From positions 1 through 46,083 of the forward strand of contig CANGDR010000013.1 of NCBI GenBank assembly GCA_947452765.1: a stretch of DNA of 46,083 nucleotides. The letters run 5' to 3'. Origin of the DNA: Actinomycetota bacterium. Its GTDB lineage: Bacteria; Actinomycetota; Actinomycetes; S36-B12; UBA5976. The notes beneath the pieces were generated by a model, which worked only from the letters and a program-made list of their open reading frames with translations, did no database searches and had not been told where the DNA came from. Position numbers and translations under genes: made by a program. This document shows, piece by piece, positions 19,419-27,711 of this stretch; within the stretch, counting starts at the first letter, position 1; each line of letters opens with the position of its first letter.

Positions 19419-20123
19419 ATGTCGGTATCTCCAGCACCAAAGTCTCGCGTTAATGCGCGCGGTGCTATCCCTGACGCCACTGTCGGTCGTCTCCCGATGT
19501 ATCACCGTTGCTTAGTCACAATGTCGGCTCGCGGCGTGCTCCTGGTTTCATCCGAAGAGTTAGCCGAAGCAAGCGGTGTCTCTAGCGCAAAACTTCGCAA
19601 GGACCTTTCCTTCCTCGGTTCCTACGGAACTAGAGGCGTTGGATACGAAGTTGAATTCCTGCTCTACCAAATTGCACGAGCGCTGGGACTCACTCAAGAA
19701 TGGCCAGTAGTGATCGTCGGCATTGGAAACCTGGGACATGCCCTTGCTGGCTACCCAGGTTTTGCTTCGCGCGGATTTTCTGTTGTTGGTCTATTTGATA
19801 CTGACGTTAATCGAGTCGGAGAGACAGTCGTCGTGGCTGGGAAATCAATCGTGGTTCAGGACCTAACAAAACTGCCGCAAGTTGTCATGAGTACCGGAGC
19901 ATCAATTGGGGTTATCGCAACTCCAGAAAATGCTGCCCAAGATGTTTGTGACTTGATGGTGCGTAATGGCATCTCAAGTATTTTGAACTTTGCACCGACC
20001 CTGCTTGAAGTTCCCCACGGTGTTGACATGCGTCGCGTAGACCTAGCGACCGAATTACAGATTCTTGCATTCCACGAACAACGCAAATCACAAATTGCGA
20101 TGACTGAAGCGAATGCAGGATAA
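19419..20123 (+). CDS. rex: Redox-sensing transcriptional repressor Rex
   Basis: An NADH/NAD+-sensing dimeric repressor, 234 residues. The N-terminal winged HTH contains TVGRLPMYHRCL and SSEELAEASGVSSAKLRKDLSFLGSYG, and the Rossmann domain has VIVGIGNLGHALAGY. The start at 19419 is chosen because GAGGGA (19405-19410) is 8 bases upstream; an ATG at 19410 would add three residues. In S. coelicolor and relatives rex is followed by hemA-hemC-hemD and Rex controls respiratory genes. Here hemA and hemC are missing, but a Rex-like operator is found before nuoA in this same window. Confidence 0.97.
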   Translation: MSVSPAPKSRVNARGAIPDATVGRLPMYHRCLVTMSARGVLLVSSEELAEASGVSSAKLRKDLSFLGSYGTRGVGYEVEFLLYQIARALGLTQEWPVVIVGIGNLGHALAGYPGFASRGFSVVGLFDTDVNRVGETVVVAGKSIVVQDLTKLPQVVMSTGASIGVIATPENAAQDVCDLMVRNGISSILNFAPTLLEVPHGVDMRRVDLATELQILAFHEQRKSQIAMTEANAG

Positions 20124-20168
20124 ATGACTTCCCTTAGCTGCAAGTACACAAACAAGGTAGGTGTATAA
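20124..20168 (+). other. 14-codon mini-ORF filling the rex to cobA-hemD gap
   Basis: ATG directly after the rex TAA starts MTSLSCKYTNKVGV and its TAA directly abuts the next ATG, so the 45-base gap is one exact open frame. It lies where hemA and hemC stand in relatives. It may be a deletion scar or simply a spacer carrying the next gene's ribosome site (AAGGTAGG). Confidence 0.45.
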
Positions 20169-21755
20169 ATGGCAAGCTCGCAGTTCACTGCTGCTGTCGG
20201 GGTATCTTTTGTGATTGCCGGTCCAGGTGATCCTGATCTACTAACAGTTCGCGCGCATCGGTTGTTATCAGCCGCTGACGTTGTCCTAGTTGACGAAGAA
20301 GTAACGCGCTTAGCTGAGATCGTTTCAGCCGGCCAGGTACTTGTCGCCAACGACAACCAAGGCGCTCCACTTTCGCTAGCTGCTAGAACCAAAGTTTTGG
20401 TTGATGCGCTAAAAGCTGGCAAGCAAATAGTTCGCTTGCTTTCCGGCGACCCAGTTCTAGATGGTCGTTTGGCCATGGAAACCGAATCAGTTGCCAAGGC
20501 TGGTCATCCATTTGAGGTCGCTGCGGGCGTTTCAACTCTTACGGCTGTCGCAGCCCACGTCGGCTTGCCCCTAACCGGTGGCCGAACTCGTGAAGTTCGC
20601 ATCGTTGATGCTGACGCACCGGCAATTGATTGGGCAACTCACGCTGACCCGCTGGTAACCCTGGTTGTTCATAACGCGGCAGATCGTGCTACTGAAGTTT
20701 CCAAAGCACTCATCAAGGCAGGTCGCGATGGTGCAACCCCGATCGCAATCGTGCGCGACGGGGCGACAGTCGAACAACGTTCGTTACATTCAACCCTCGA
20801 AGAACTTCCAAGTGCAGTAAAACTTGCAAAACAGTCCGGCGTCGGAATCGTGATCATTGGCGAAACTGCTGGAGATCGCACCCCGTGGTATGAAAACCGC
20901 CCGTTGCACGGCTGGCGAATCTTGGTTCCAAAGACTAAGGACTCAACCGAAGATTTGCGCGAACGTTTGATTTCATTCGGTGGCGTGCCATTTGAAGTTC
21001 CAACGATGTCGGTGGAGCCACCGCGCACACCACAACAGATGGAACGCGCAATTCATGGACTAGTTTCCGGTCGATACGAATGGGTAATTTTCACCAGCCT
21101 GAATGCAGTGCGCGCAATCCGCGAGCGCTTCCAAGAATATGGTTTGGATGCACGTTCCCTATCTGGCATTCGAATTGCCGCTATTGGCGAAGACGCGGTT
21201 GACGCACTTATCGCCATGGGAGTTCGGCCAGATTTAATTCCAGAAGAAGAGCAGACAACTACCAGCCTGCTTGAAGAATGGCCAGAGTTTGATTCGATAA
21301 ACGATCCAATTAATCGGATCTTCTTACCGCGCGCAGACATTGCTACTGACACTTTGGTGGCGGGACTGACTGCACTTGGTTGGGAAGTTGAAGATGTAAC
21401 TGCATTCCGCACGGTACGAGCCTCACCGCCACCTGTTGAAACTCGCGAAGCGATCAAGAGTGGCGGCTTTGACGCAGTGGTGTTTACTTCGAGCAGCACA
21501 GTTCGCAACTTGGTAGGTATTGCCGGCAAGCCACACCCAACCACGATCATCGCCTGCATCGGTCCGGCAACTGCCAAGACTGCTCAGGAACATGGTTTGC
21601 GGGTGGATGTATTGCCAGAGGATGCCAGCATTGCGGCCCTTTCACATGCACTTGCGTTACACGGTGGCTCACTACGCGATGAAGCAGCCCAATCTGGTTC
21701 GGTTGGTTGGCGGCCATCACGCAAGCGTTCCGCTGCACGTCGTCGCGCAACCTGA
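20169..21755 (+). CDS. hemD: Uroporphyrinogen-III methyltransferase / synthase fusion
   Basis: A 528-residue two-domain tetrapyrrole enzyme. Residues about 12-235 are a SUMT/CobA-like methyltransferase (AGPGDPDLLTVRAHRLL at 17-33, SGDP at 92-95, VAAGVSTLTAVAAHVGLPL). Residues about 246-500 are HemD (GWRILVPKTKDSTEDLRERL, VIFTSLNAVRAI, FTSSSTVRNLVG, IACIGPATAKTA). HemD closes hydroxymethylbilane to uroporphyrinogen III; the methyltransferase leads to siroheme/cobalamin. The fusion is normal for actinobacteria, but hemA, hemC, hemB and hemL are not next to it. The frame is intact with no sign of decay, so it is probably still used. The C terminus is Arg-rich (RKRSAARRRAT). Confidence 0.93.
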   Translation: MASSQFTAAVGVSFVIAGPGDPDLLTVRAHRLLSAADVVLVDEEVTRLAEIVSAGQVLVANDNQGAPLSLAARTKVLVDALKAGKQIVRLLSGDPVLDGRLAMETESVAKAGHPFEVAAGVSTLTAVAAHVGLPLTGGRTREVRIVDADAPAIDWATHADPLVTLVVHNAADRATEVSKALIKAGRDGATPIAIVRDGATVEQRSLHSTLEELPSAVKLAKQSGVGIVIIGETAGDRTPWYENRPLHGWRILVPKTKDSTEDLRERLISFGGVPFEVPTMSVEPPRTPQQMERAIHGLVSGRYEWVIFTSLNAVRAIRERFQEYGLDARSLSGIRIAAIGEDAVDALIAMGVRPDLIPEEEQTTTSLLEEWPEFDSINDPINRIFLPRADIATDTLVAGLTALGWEVEDVTAFRTVRASPPPVETREAIKSGGFDAVVFTSSSTVRNLVGIAGKPHPTTIIACIGPATAKTAQEHGLRVDVLPEDASIAALSHALALHGGSLRDEAAQSGSVGWRPSRKRSAARRRAT

Positions 21756-21767
21756 TCTGATTGAGTC

Positions 21768-22412
21768 ATGAGCACTCCACGCACCACGGTTCATTTACTT
21801 CGTCATGGCGAAGTTCATAACCCTGACAAAGTGCTCTATGGCCGACTGCCGGGATATCGACTTTCTGAGCTAGGTCACGAAATGGCGCAGCGAGCTGCCG
21901 AGGCTCTCGCACATCGGGATATCACAGTTGTTACCGCTTCGCCATTAGAGCGGGCGCAGCAAACTGCAGCTCCGATTGCTGGCGTACATGGCTTAACGAT
22001 TGGAACCGACGACGATCTAATCGAAGCGGACAACGTATTCGAAGGGGAGCGAGTCTCGGTTGGAGATGGAGTTCTTCGCCAGCCACGCGCTTGGAAACAT
22101 CTCTACAATCCAATTCGGCCATCCTGGGGCGAGCCGTACGTAGTAGTCGCTGATCGCATGCGTTCTGCCGTTGCTCGAGCTCGTGATGCAGCACTTGGCC
22201 ATGAAGCAGTGCTGGTGAGCCACCAACTTCCAATTTGGATTAGCCGACTTGACTTCGAAGATCGCCGCTTCCCACACGATCCACGGCGCAGACAATGCAC
22301 CCTGGCATCGCTAACTTCGTTAACTTTTGATGGCGATCAGTTGACAGCGGTTGTCTATACCGAACCATCGGCAGATCTCTTAGCGAAAGCGAGCAAAGTT
22401 TCCGGTGCGTAA
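21768..22412 (+). CDS. Histidine phosphatase family protein
   Basis: A 214-residue phosphoglycerate-mutase-like phosphatase. LLRHGEV is the catalytic RHG motif, LSELGHEMAQRAAEAL and SPLERAQQTAAPIA follow, and VLVSHQLPIW carries the second His. It corresponds to Rv0525, which lies between hemL and the cytochrome c maturation genes; the substrate is unknown there too. It begins 12 bases after the hemD fusion and overlaps tlpA by 8 bases, so it belongs to the rex-ccsB operon. Confidence 0.92.
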   Translation: MSTPRTTVHLLRHGEVHNPDKVLYGRLPGYRLSELGHEMAQRAAEALAHRDITVVTASPLERAQQTAAPIAGVHGLTIGTDDDLIEADNVFEGERVSVGDGVLRQPRAWKHLYNPIRPSWGEPYVVVADRMRSAVARARDAALGHEAVLVSHQLPIWISRLDFEDRRFPHDPRRRQCTLASLTSLTFDGDQLTAVVYTEPSADLLAKASKVSGA

Positions 22413-22977
22413 ACGTCTGGGATTAGCACTGGTGCTTTGTGCGGTTGTGTCAGTAGCCGGTTGTAGTTCTAAGTCGACTAGTTCTACTGGAGCAGACACT
22501 GGATACGTTTCTGGAAATGGTCAGACCGTATTAATCGCAAGTGGCGATCGCAAGACTGCAGTTAAGCTCTCGGGCACCGCACTTGACGGCACGCAATTAG
22601 ATATTTCCAAATGGCGCGGATCCACGATTGTCGTAAATTTCTGGGCATCTTGGTGTGGGCCATGCCGCTCGGAGGCACGGGCCCTCGAAGCTGTGAATAA
22701 AGAATTCGCAAATCAAAATGTGAAGTTTCTCGGGTTAAATACCCGTGATGGCTTAGAAGCCGCCAAAGCGTTTGCAAAGAGATTCGACACCGGATACCCA
22801 TCAATCCAAGATCAAGACGGCCAGCTAACTTTGGCATTTGGGAACTTAGGTCCAGCAGCGACTCCGTCAACAATAATTCTCGATAGCCAGGGTCGAGTAG
22901 CAGCGCGAATCCTCGGACCAGTAACTGAATCCGAACTTCGTTCAGTGCTCACTGCAGTCATTGAAAGTAACAAGTAA
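22405..22977 (+). CDS. TlpA/ResA-type thioredoxin lipoprotein
   Basis: A membrane-anchored extracytoplasmic thiol reductase, 190 residues. The signal peptide ends at the lipobox VAGC (Cys20), a Ser/Thr linker follows, and the thioredoxin fold has WCGPC (83-87) and the cis-proline region GPAATPSTIIL. ResA-type proteins reduce apocytochrome c cysteines before heme attachment, using electrons from CcdA. The next gene, ccdA, starts in a TAATG overlap. Equivalent to Rv0526. The start is a GTG inside the end of the phosphatase gene. Confidence 0.94.
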   Translation: MRKRLGLALVLCAVVSVAGCSSKSTSSTGADTGYVSGNGQTVLIASGDRKTAVKLSGTALDGTQLDISKWRGSTIVVNFWASWCGPCRSEARALEAVNKEFANQNVKFLGLNTRDGLEAAKAFAKRFDTGYPSIQDQDGQLTLAFGNLGPAATPSTIILDSQGRVAARILGPVTESELRSVLTAVIESNK

Positions 22978-23738
22978 TGTTCGCAACTGATGTGGTTCAA
23001 ACAGTTACTTCAGGATCACTAGTACTTGCTATCCCACTTGCCTTCGCCGCAGGCCTGCTTTCATTTCTTTCTCCCTGTGTCCTTCCATTAGTACCCGGAT
23101 ATATCTCTTACATAACTGGAGTAGCAGGAGCACGCGCAACCGCCAAGAAGACCACAGTTTCGCGCAGCAGAGCTGTTTGGGGAACTTTAATTTTCGTGGC
23201 TGGCTTCTCGGTTGTATTCGTTTCGTATGGCGCATTGTTTGGTGGCATCGGGCAGGTGCTGCTGGAACACCAACGCATGATTCAAATGATTATGGGCGTT
23301 GTCGTAGTAATCATGGGACTTGGGTTCTTAGGAGTTATCCCAGCGTTGCAACGCGAAGTACGCATGCATCGAATTCCGTCCGGGACACTCTTTGGGGCAT
23401 TTCTACTCGGTGCTATTTTTGCGATTGGTTGGTCACCATGTATTGGCCCAACTTTGGCTGCAGTGCAAGGTATGGCACTATCTGAAGCCAGCGCAACCCG
23501 TGGCGCAATCCTTAGCGGCGCTTACTGCCTTGGCTTGGGATTGCCGTTCGTGGTCCTGGCGCTGCTACTGGAACGTGGCGTTCGCACCATCGGATTCCTG
23601 CGCAGACACTCGCGCTGGATTATGCATTTCGGGGGAGTCATGCTTATCGTGATTGGGTTACTCCTTGTCACTGGATATTGGAATGACCTGACAATCACAC
23701 TGCGAGTTTGGGCAGCACAATGGGGAGTTCCGTTCTAG
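22977..23738 (+). CDS. ccdA: Cytochrome c biogenesis protein CcdA
   Basis: A 253-residue, six-helix inner-membrane protein that passes electrons from cytoplasmic thioredoxin to outside thiol proteins. The two redox cysteines are in SFLSPCVLPLVPGY (Cys34) and GWSPCIGPTLAA (Cys155), both typical of the short CcdA form. It is translationally coupled to tlpA and followed 22 bases on by resB. Confidence 0.96.
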   Translation: MFATDVVQTVTSGSLVLAIPLAFAAGLLSFLSPCVLPLVPGYISYITGVAGARATAKKTTVSRSRAVWGTLIFVAGFSVVFVSYGALFGGIGQVLLEHQRMIQMIMGVVVVIMGLGFLGVIPALQREVRMHRIPSGTLFGAFLLGAIFAIGWSPCIGPTLAAVQGMALSEASATRGAILSGAYCLGLGLPFVVLALLLERGVRTIGFLRRHSRWIMHFGGVMLIVIGLLLVTGYWNDLTITLRVWAAQWGVPF

Positions 23739-23760
23739 TGCTTAATCGAGGGAGTTGCTG

Positions 23761-25257
23761 ATGGCATGGCTACGTTGGCTATGGCGCCAGCTCACCAGCA
23801 TGCGCACGGCCCTGATTCTCTTGTTTCTGCTTGCACTGGCAAGTATTCCTGGCTCACTATTTCCACAACGAGGAACTTCGCCATTAAAGGTAAGTCAATA
23901 CCTACGAGACCATCCAACTAGCGGACCGATCCTAGATCGAATCCATTTGTTCGATGTGTTTGCTTCGCCATGGTTTGCTGCCATTTATTTATTGCTTTTT
24001 ATTTCGCTAACAGGTTGCGTACTACCTCGCGCATTTGTGCACCTTAAAGAACTTCGCGGTTTGCCTCCTGAAGCACCTCGTAACTTGAGCCGACTACCTG
24101 TGCATGTGCAATGGGAAACGGCTACCGATGTATCGCAAACGATTTCCTCCACACAGACCCAATGGAAATCCAAAGGCTGGCGAGTGCGAGTTGGCGAAGA
24201 TTGGGTTTCTGCTGAAAAGGGTTATTCGCGCGAATCAGGAAATCTACTTTTCCACTTAGCGCTACTTGTGTTATTGCTTGCAGTTGGCTTAGGCAGTGGA
24301 CTTGGCTTTCGTGGCACGGTGATCGTGCGCGAAGGTTCTGGATTTGCTAACAACGTTACGCAGTACGACACATTTACCGCTGGCCGCCTCTACAGCGAAG
24401 CCAAGATGCCGCCATTTTCATTTGCCCTAAAAGATTTCAGGGCTACTTATCAGCGCGGTGGGCAACAAAATGGTGCTGCCAGGTCGTTCACTGCTGATGT
24501 TGATTTGAAAGCAACACCGGACTCCAGTCCGCAAGCTCGAAGAGTCCAAGTAAATGAACCACTTCGCACTCAAGGTGTAACTGTTTATTTAGTTGGCCAT
24601 GGCTATTCACCTGAATTCACGATCAAGGATGCAAAGGGAAATATTGTTTGGCAGGATGCGGCAGTGTTCTTGCCGCAGGATGGTAATTTCACCTCAATCG
24701 GAGTAGTTAAAGTTCCCGACACTGTTCCTCAGTTAGGCATTCAGGGTTTCTTTTTGCCGACTGTCACAACTGACTTTAGCCGTGGTCCAAAATCAACTTT
24801 CCCAGCAGCCGAAGATCCCGCGGTTTATTTGAGTGCTTGGTCAGGTGACTTAGGACTCGACTCCGGTTTGCCACAAAGCGTATATCGCCTTGATACAACA
24901 AAAATGAAACGAATTGGTATCGAGGAACTTAAGCCCGGCAAATCTTGGACCCTTCCGCAAGGCGCTGGAACTCTTGAGTTCACCGGCTACAAAGAATGGG
25001 CATCATTTTCAATTACTAAGGATCCGGGTAAAGGCTGGGCTCTAGGCTCAGCCATCTCCGCAATTGTCGGTTTGTCGCTTTCACTGCTAATTCCGCGTCG
25101 CCGAGTTTGGCTGCGGATGTCAGCATTGTCAGGTGGCGGTAGCCTTTGTGAAGTGGCAGGTTTGTCCAAAACCGAAGCACCAGGACTACCTGCAGAAATA
25201 GCCAAGCTCGCACTACTAGTTAAGAATCACGCACCGGAGGTATCGCATGTCGATTAA
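23761..25257 (+). CDS. resB: Cytochrome c biogenesis protein ResB
   Basis: A 498-residue System II component which, with CcsA/CcsB, carries heme across the membrane and attaches it to apocytochrome c. It has an N-terminal basic stretch and membrane helices (TSMRTALILLFLLALASIPG; FAAIYLLLFISLTGCVLP), another near residue 165 (LLFHLALLVLLLAVGLGSG), a large external domain, and a last helix near residue 425. GSLFPQRG is a family motif. The start is ATG 23761 because GAGGGAG (23748-23754) is 6 bases upstream; a TTG at 23755 is also in frame. It overlaps ccsB by 11 bases. Confidence 0.94.
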   Translation: MAWLRWLWRQLTSMRTALILLFLLALASIPGSLFPQRGTSPLKVSQYLRDHPTSGPILDRIHLFDVFASPWFAAIYLLLFISLTGCVLPRAFVHLKELRGLPPEAPRNLSRLPVHVQWETATDVSQTISSTQTQWKSKGWRVRVGEDWVSAEKGYSRESGNLLFHLALLVLLLAVGLGSGLGFRGTVIVREGSGFANNVTQYDTFTAGRLYSEAKMPPFSFALKDFRATYQRGGQQNGAARSFTADVDLKATPDSSPQARRVQVNEPLRTQGVTVYLVGHGYSPEFTIKDAKGNIVWQDAAVFLPQDGNFTSIGVVKVPDTVPQLGIQGFFLPTVTTDFSRGPKSTFPAAEDPAVYLSAWSGDLGLDSGLPQSVYRLDTTKMKRIGIEELKPGKSWTLPQGAGTLEFTGYKEWASFSITKDPGKGWALGSAISAIVGLSLSLLIPRRRVWLRMSALSGGGSLCEVAGLSKTEAPGLPAEIAKLALLVKNHAPEVSHVD

Positions 25258-26257
25258 TGAAACGCTTGCCCAGGGAAGTAATTTCATGGTCTATGGCTCA
25301 ATCACCGCCTTCACTGGTGCAATGGCCGCCTTCAGTATTTCGCTAGCAAAAGGGCGACGCCTGGAATCTTTAGAAGCTTCGGCATCTCGCAATACCGCCG
25401 CATCCCATCAATTGCGAATGGGTTCCACCGTGACACTTGATAAGCCAGCTGTTTCAACTTCGCTAAGTGATGAGGGTGATCGAGGCGAAGGTCGCCGCGC
25501 TGGCAACATCGGTATGTCACTGACTTGGCTCGGCATGATTTTACTTGGGGCAGGTATGGTGCTTCGAGGTTTGTCCGCGCATCGGTTGCCATGGGGCAAC
25601 ATGTATGAATTTTCGCTAGCCGCTGGCTTTGCAGTCTCTCTTGCGTATTGCTTCCTCTCATTAACTCGTGACCTACGTTGGCTAGGACTTTTCATTACGA
25701 TTCCAGTCCTGTTGGATTTGGGTCTTGCAATTACGGTGCTTTATACCGAAAGCGCACCATTGGTTCCAGCACTTAATTCGTATTGGCTAGCAATCCACGT
25801 AACCGCTGCGATTGTTTGCATGGGTGCATTCACAGTTGGTGCTGCGATGTCCGCCCTGTATCTCGTTGCGCAACATGTTGAGGATCGCGTCGCAGCAGGC
25901 CTTGAACCTGGGAAACTTGGTGGCTTAGCAAGTCGCGTACCATCTGCTGATCGCCTAGATCTAATGGCGTATCGAATTCATGCTTTTATGTTTCCGATTT
26001 GGACCTTTGCCGTAATCGCTGGAGCCATCTGGGCGGAAGCTGCTTGGGGTCGTTACTGGGGTTGGGATCCAAAAGAAACTTGGGCATTTATTACTTGGGT
26101 AATTTATGCGGCCTACCTGCACGCCCGAGCAACTGTTGGTTGGCGTGGCCGCAAAGCAGCCTTCGTTGCGCTTGCTGGCTACGGCGCCATTATGTTTAAT
26201 TACTTCATCGTAAACATGTATGTAAACGGATTACATTCATACTCTGGCTTAAATTAG
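25247..26257 (+). CDS. ccsB: Cytochrome c biogenesis protein CcsB (CcsA family)
   Basis: A 336-residue membrane protein of the heme-handling CcsA/CcmC superfamily. The WWD heme-binding motif is WGWDPKETW (271-279). Candidate axial histidines are His112, His184, His245 and the one near the C terminus (NGLHSYS). About eight hydrophobic segments are visible. With ResB it forms the System II heme ligase. It ends the rex-ccsB run; its TAG overlaps the TAA of the convergent PLDc_N gene in TTAG. Confidence 0.95.
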   Translation: MSINETLAQGSNFMVYGSITAFTGAMAAFSISLAKGRRLESLEASASRNTAASHQLRMGSTVTLDKPAVSTSLSDEGDRGEGRRAGNIGMSLTWLGMILLGAGMVLRGLSAHRLPWGNMYEFSLAAGFAVSLAYCFLSLTRDLRWLGLFITIPVLLDLGLAITVLYTESAPLVPALNSYWLAIHVTAAIVCMGAFTVGAAMSALYLVAQHVEDRVAAGLEPGKLGGLASRVPSADRLDLMAYRIHAFMFPIWTFAVIAGAIWAEAAWGRYWGWDPKETWAFITWVIYAAYLHARATVGWRGRKAAFVALAGYGAIMFNYFIVNMYVNGLHSYSGLN

Positions 26258-26511
26258 CGGGACCTGTCTAAATCGCGCATAAAACTTGGATCATCATCAG
26301 GGCCAAGAACTGCATCATCGTCACGGCCCCAGCCACGTCCATTAGTTCGGCCAAAAAGTAGCCATAAAATCGGACCGATTACTGGACAAAGAATTATTAT
26401 CGCCAGCCAAATCGCTTTGGGAAGCGCCTTTGGATTTAGCGTCTGCACGCAATCGATAACTGCGTAGACCGATAGCCCGATCGAAATAACAACTGATAAA
26501 AAACGAGGCAT
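26254..26511 (-). CDS. PLDc_N-domain small membrane protein
   Basis: An 85-residue protein with two membrane helices (about 5-23 and 32-51) joined by a short loop, ending the second in PVIGPILWLLFGR, the signature of the phospholipase D N-terminal (PLDc_N) domain. The tail is acidic (RDDDAVLGPDDDP). No phospholipase domain is attached; standalone copies are common in actinobacteria and of unknown role. TACTCT stands 6 bases before the ATG. Confidence 0.82.
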   Translation of the reverse strand: MPRFLSVVISIGLSVYAVIDCVQTLNPKALPKAIWLAIIILCPVIGPILWLLFGRTNGRGWGRDDDAVLGPDDDPSFMRDLDRSR

Positions 26512-26517
26512 AGCTCA

Positions 26518-26523
26518 AGAGTA
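26518..26523 (-). promoter_or_regulatory. -10 element of the PLDc_N gene
   Basis: TACTCT (minus strand) lies 6 bases before the ATG at 26511. Confidence 0.5.
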
Positions 26524-26553
26524 AGTCAGGTTTAGCTTTTTCGGTAACCTGCC

Positions 26554-26559
26554 TAAACT
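26554..26559 (+). promoter_or_regulatory. -10 element of the DUF4229 gene
   Basis: TAAACT is 7 bases before the GTG at 26567, in the 55-base gap shared with the divergent PLDc_N gene. Confidence 0.5.
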
Positions 26560-26566
26560 TAGAAGC

Positions 26567-26809
26567 GTGAAACATTTCCTAACTTACACATTTGCCCGTT
26601 TCGGCCTTTTGGCTCTTACCTTTGGTATTGGTTACTTGGCAGGTTTACGCGGCATGTGGCTGTACATCCTGGCATTTCTGGGTTCGGGCATAATCTCACT
26701 TGTTGTTTTAGATAACCAACGCACGCTAATGGGCGGAGCACTGGGAAAGTACTTCTCAGGCATCAATGCCAAAATTGACGCCAATACTCGCAAAGAAGAT
26801 ATTGACTAA
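26567..26809 (+). CDS. DUF4229 family membrane protein
   Basis: An 80-residue actinobacterial DUF4229 protein: two membrane helices (about 9-25 and 29-48), then LDNQRTLMGGALGKYFSG, a family feature. It is typically found between ccsB and menA, as here. Function unknown. The GTG start is supported by the upstream -10. It ends 3 bases from the convergent menA stop. Confidence 0.8.
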   Translation: MKHFLTYTFARFGLLALTFGIGYLAGLRGMWLYILAFLGSGIISLVVLDNQRTLMGGALGKYFSGINAKIDANTRKEDID

Positions 26810-26812
26810 ATA

Positions 26813-27703
26813 TTAATTGTGCGGTGAAAGAGCAATCGATACGGAAAGCAAGCCTGCGAACAAGAGCAGTAGTCGTGCAGTGTCTTGCAGCACTGGAATT
26901 AAATCTGGTCCAACAGCACCGGCTCGAACTATTCGCAATGGGCGTCGTGCAGTCAAAATTGCGAAAAGTCCAATGTACGCGCTCTTAGGTCCATCACCAG
27001 GAAAGCTCATGATGACTGGAGTTATAAAACCCAAGACGATAAATGCTCGGTAAAGTTCGCGCGTCCTGGCATCACCCAGACGGACTGCAAGAGTTTTCTT
27101 TCCAGAAATTTTGTCTCCTGGAATATCACGTAAATTATTTGCAACCAAAATTGCGCTTGATAAGGCTCCGCATCCAATTCCACCGAGTAATGACAAGGTG
27201 GTAATTGCGCCAGTTTGGCTGGCACTGGTTCCAGAAACTGCCACTAATCCGAAAAAGACAAAAACAAAAAGCTCCCCGAAACCGGAATAGCCATATGGTT
27301 TTGATCCACCGGTATAGAACCAAGCTGCAGCTATCGCCGCAATTCCAACTGGAATAAGAATCCAGACGAGACTAATTAAGACCATCAGAAGACCGGCTAG
27401 GGCACTCACACCAAAGCTAAGGAATGCTGCCCTTCTGACCTGGGCTGGTGTGGCTAACTTTTGGCCCACTAGTCGGATTGGTCCAACTCGGTTTTCATCA
27501 GTTCCGCGGATGCCATCGCTGTAGTCATTTGCGTAGTTCACGCCGACTTGCAATGAGACCGAAACGATAAGGGCTAAAAGAGCCAAGACTGGCTTGAATG
27601 ATTGTTCGTAAATCGCAATCGAGGTTCCCACGGCAACCGGCGCGATTGCGGCAGGGAGGGTATGTGGGCGAGCTCCGTCAATCCATTGTTGCCTAGTTGC
27701 CAT
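26813..27703 (-). CDS. menA: 1,4-dihydroxy-2-naphthoate polyprenyltransferase
   Basis: A 296-residue UbiA-superfamily membrane enzyme that prenylates DHNA to demethylmenaquinone. The first Asp-rich metal motif is in NYANDYSDGIRG (Asp60, Asp63), with ENRVGPIRLVGQKLA just after. The second is NNLRDIPGDKISGKKTLAVRLG. About nine hydrophobic segments are present. AAAGGA precedes the ATG, and menE ends 8 bases upstream, so menE-menA form an operon. Corresponds to Rv0534c. Confidence 0.96.
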   Translation of the reverse strand: MATRQQWIDGARPHTLPAAIAPVAVGTSIAIYEQSFKPVLALLALIVSVSLQVGVNYANDYSDGIRGTDENRVGPIRLVGQKLATPAQVRRAAFLSFGVSALAGLLMVLISLVWILIPVGIAAIAAAWFYTGGSKPYGYSGFGELFVFVFFGLVAVSGTSASQTGAITTLSLLGGIGCGALSSAILVANNLRDIPGDKISGKKTLAVRLGDARTRELYRAFIVLGFITPVIMSFPGDGPKSAYIGLFAILTARRPLRIVRAGAVGPDLIPVLQDTARLLLLFAGLLSVSIALSPHN

Positions 27704-27711
27704 GATGTCCT

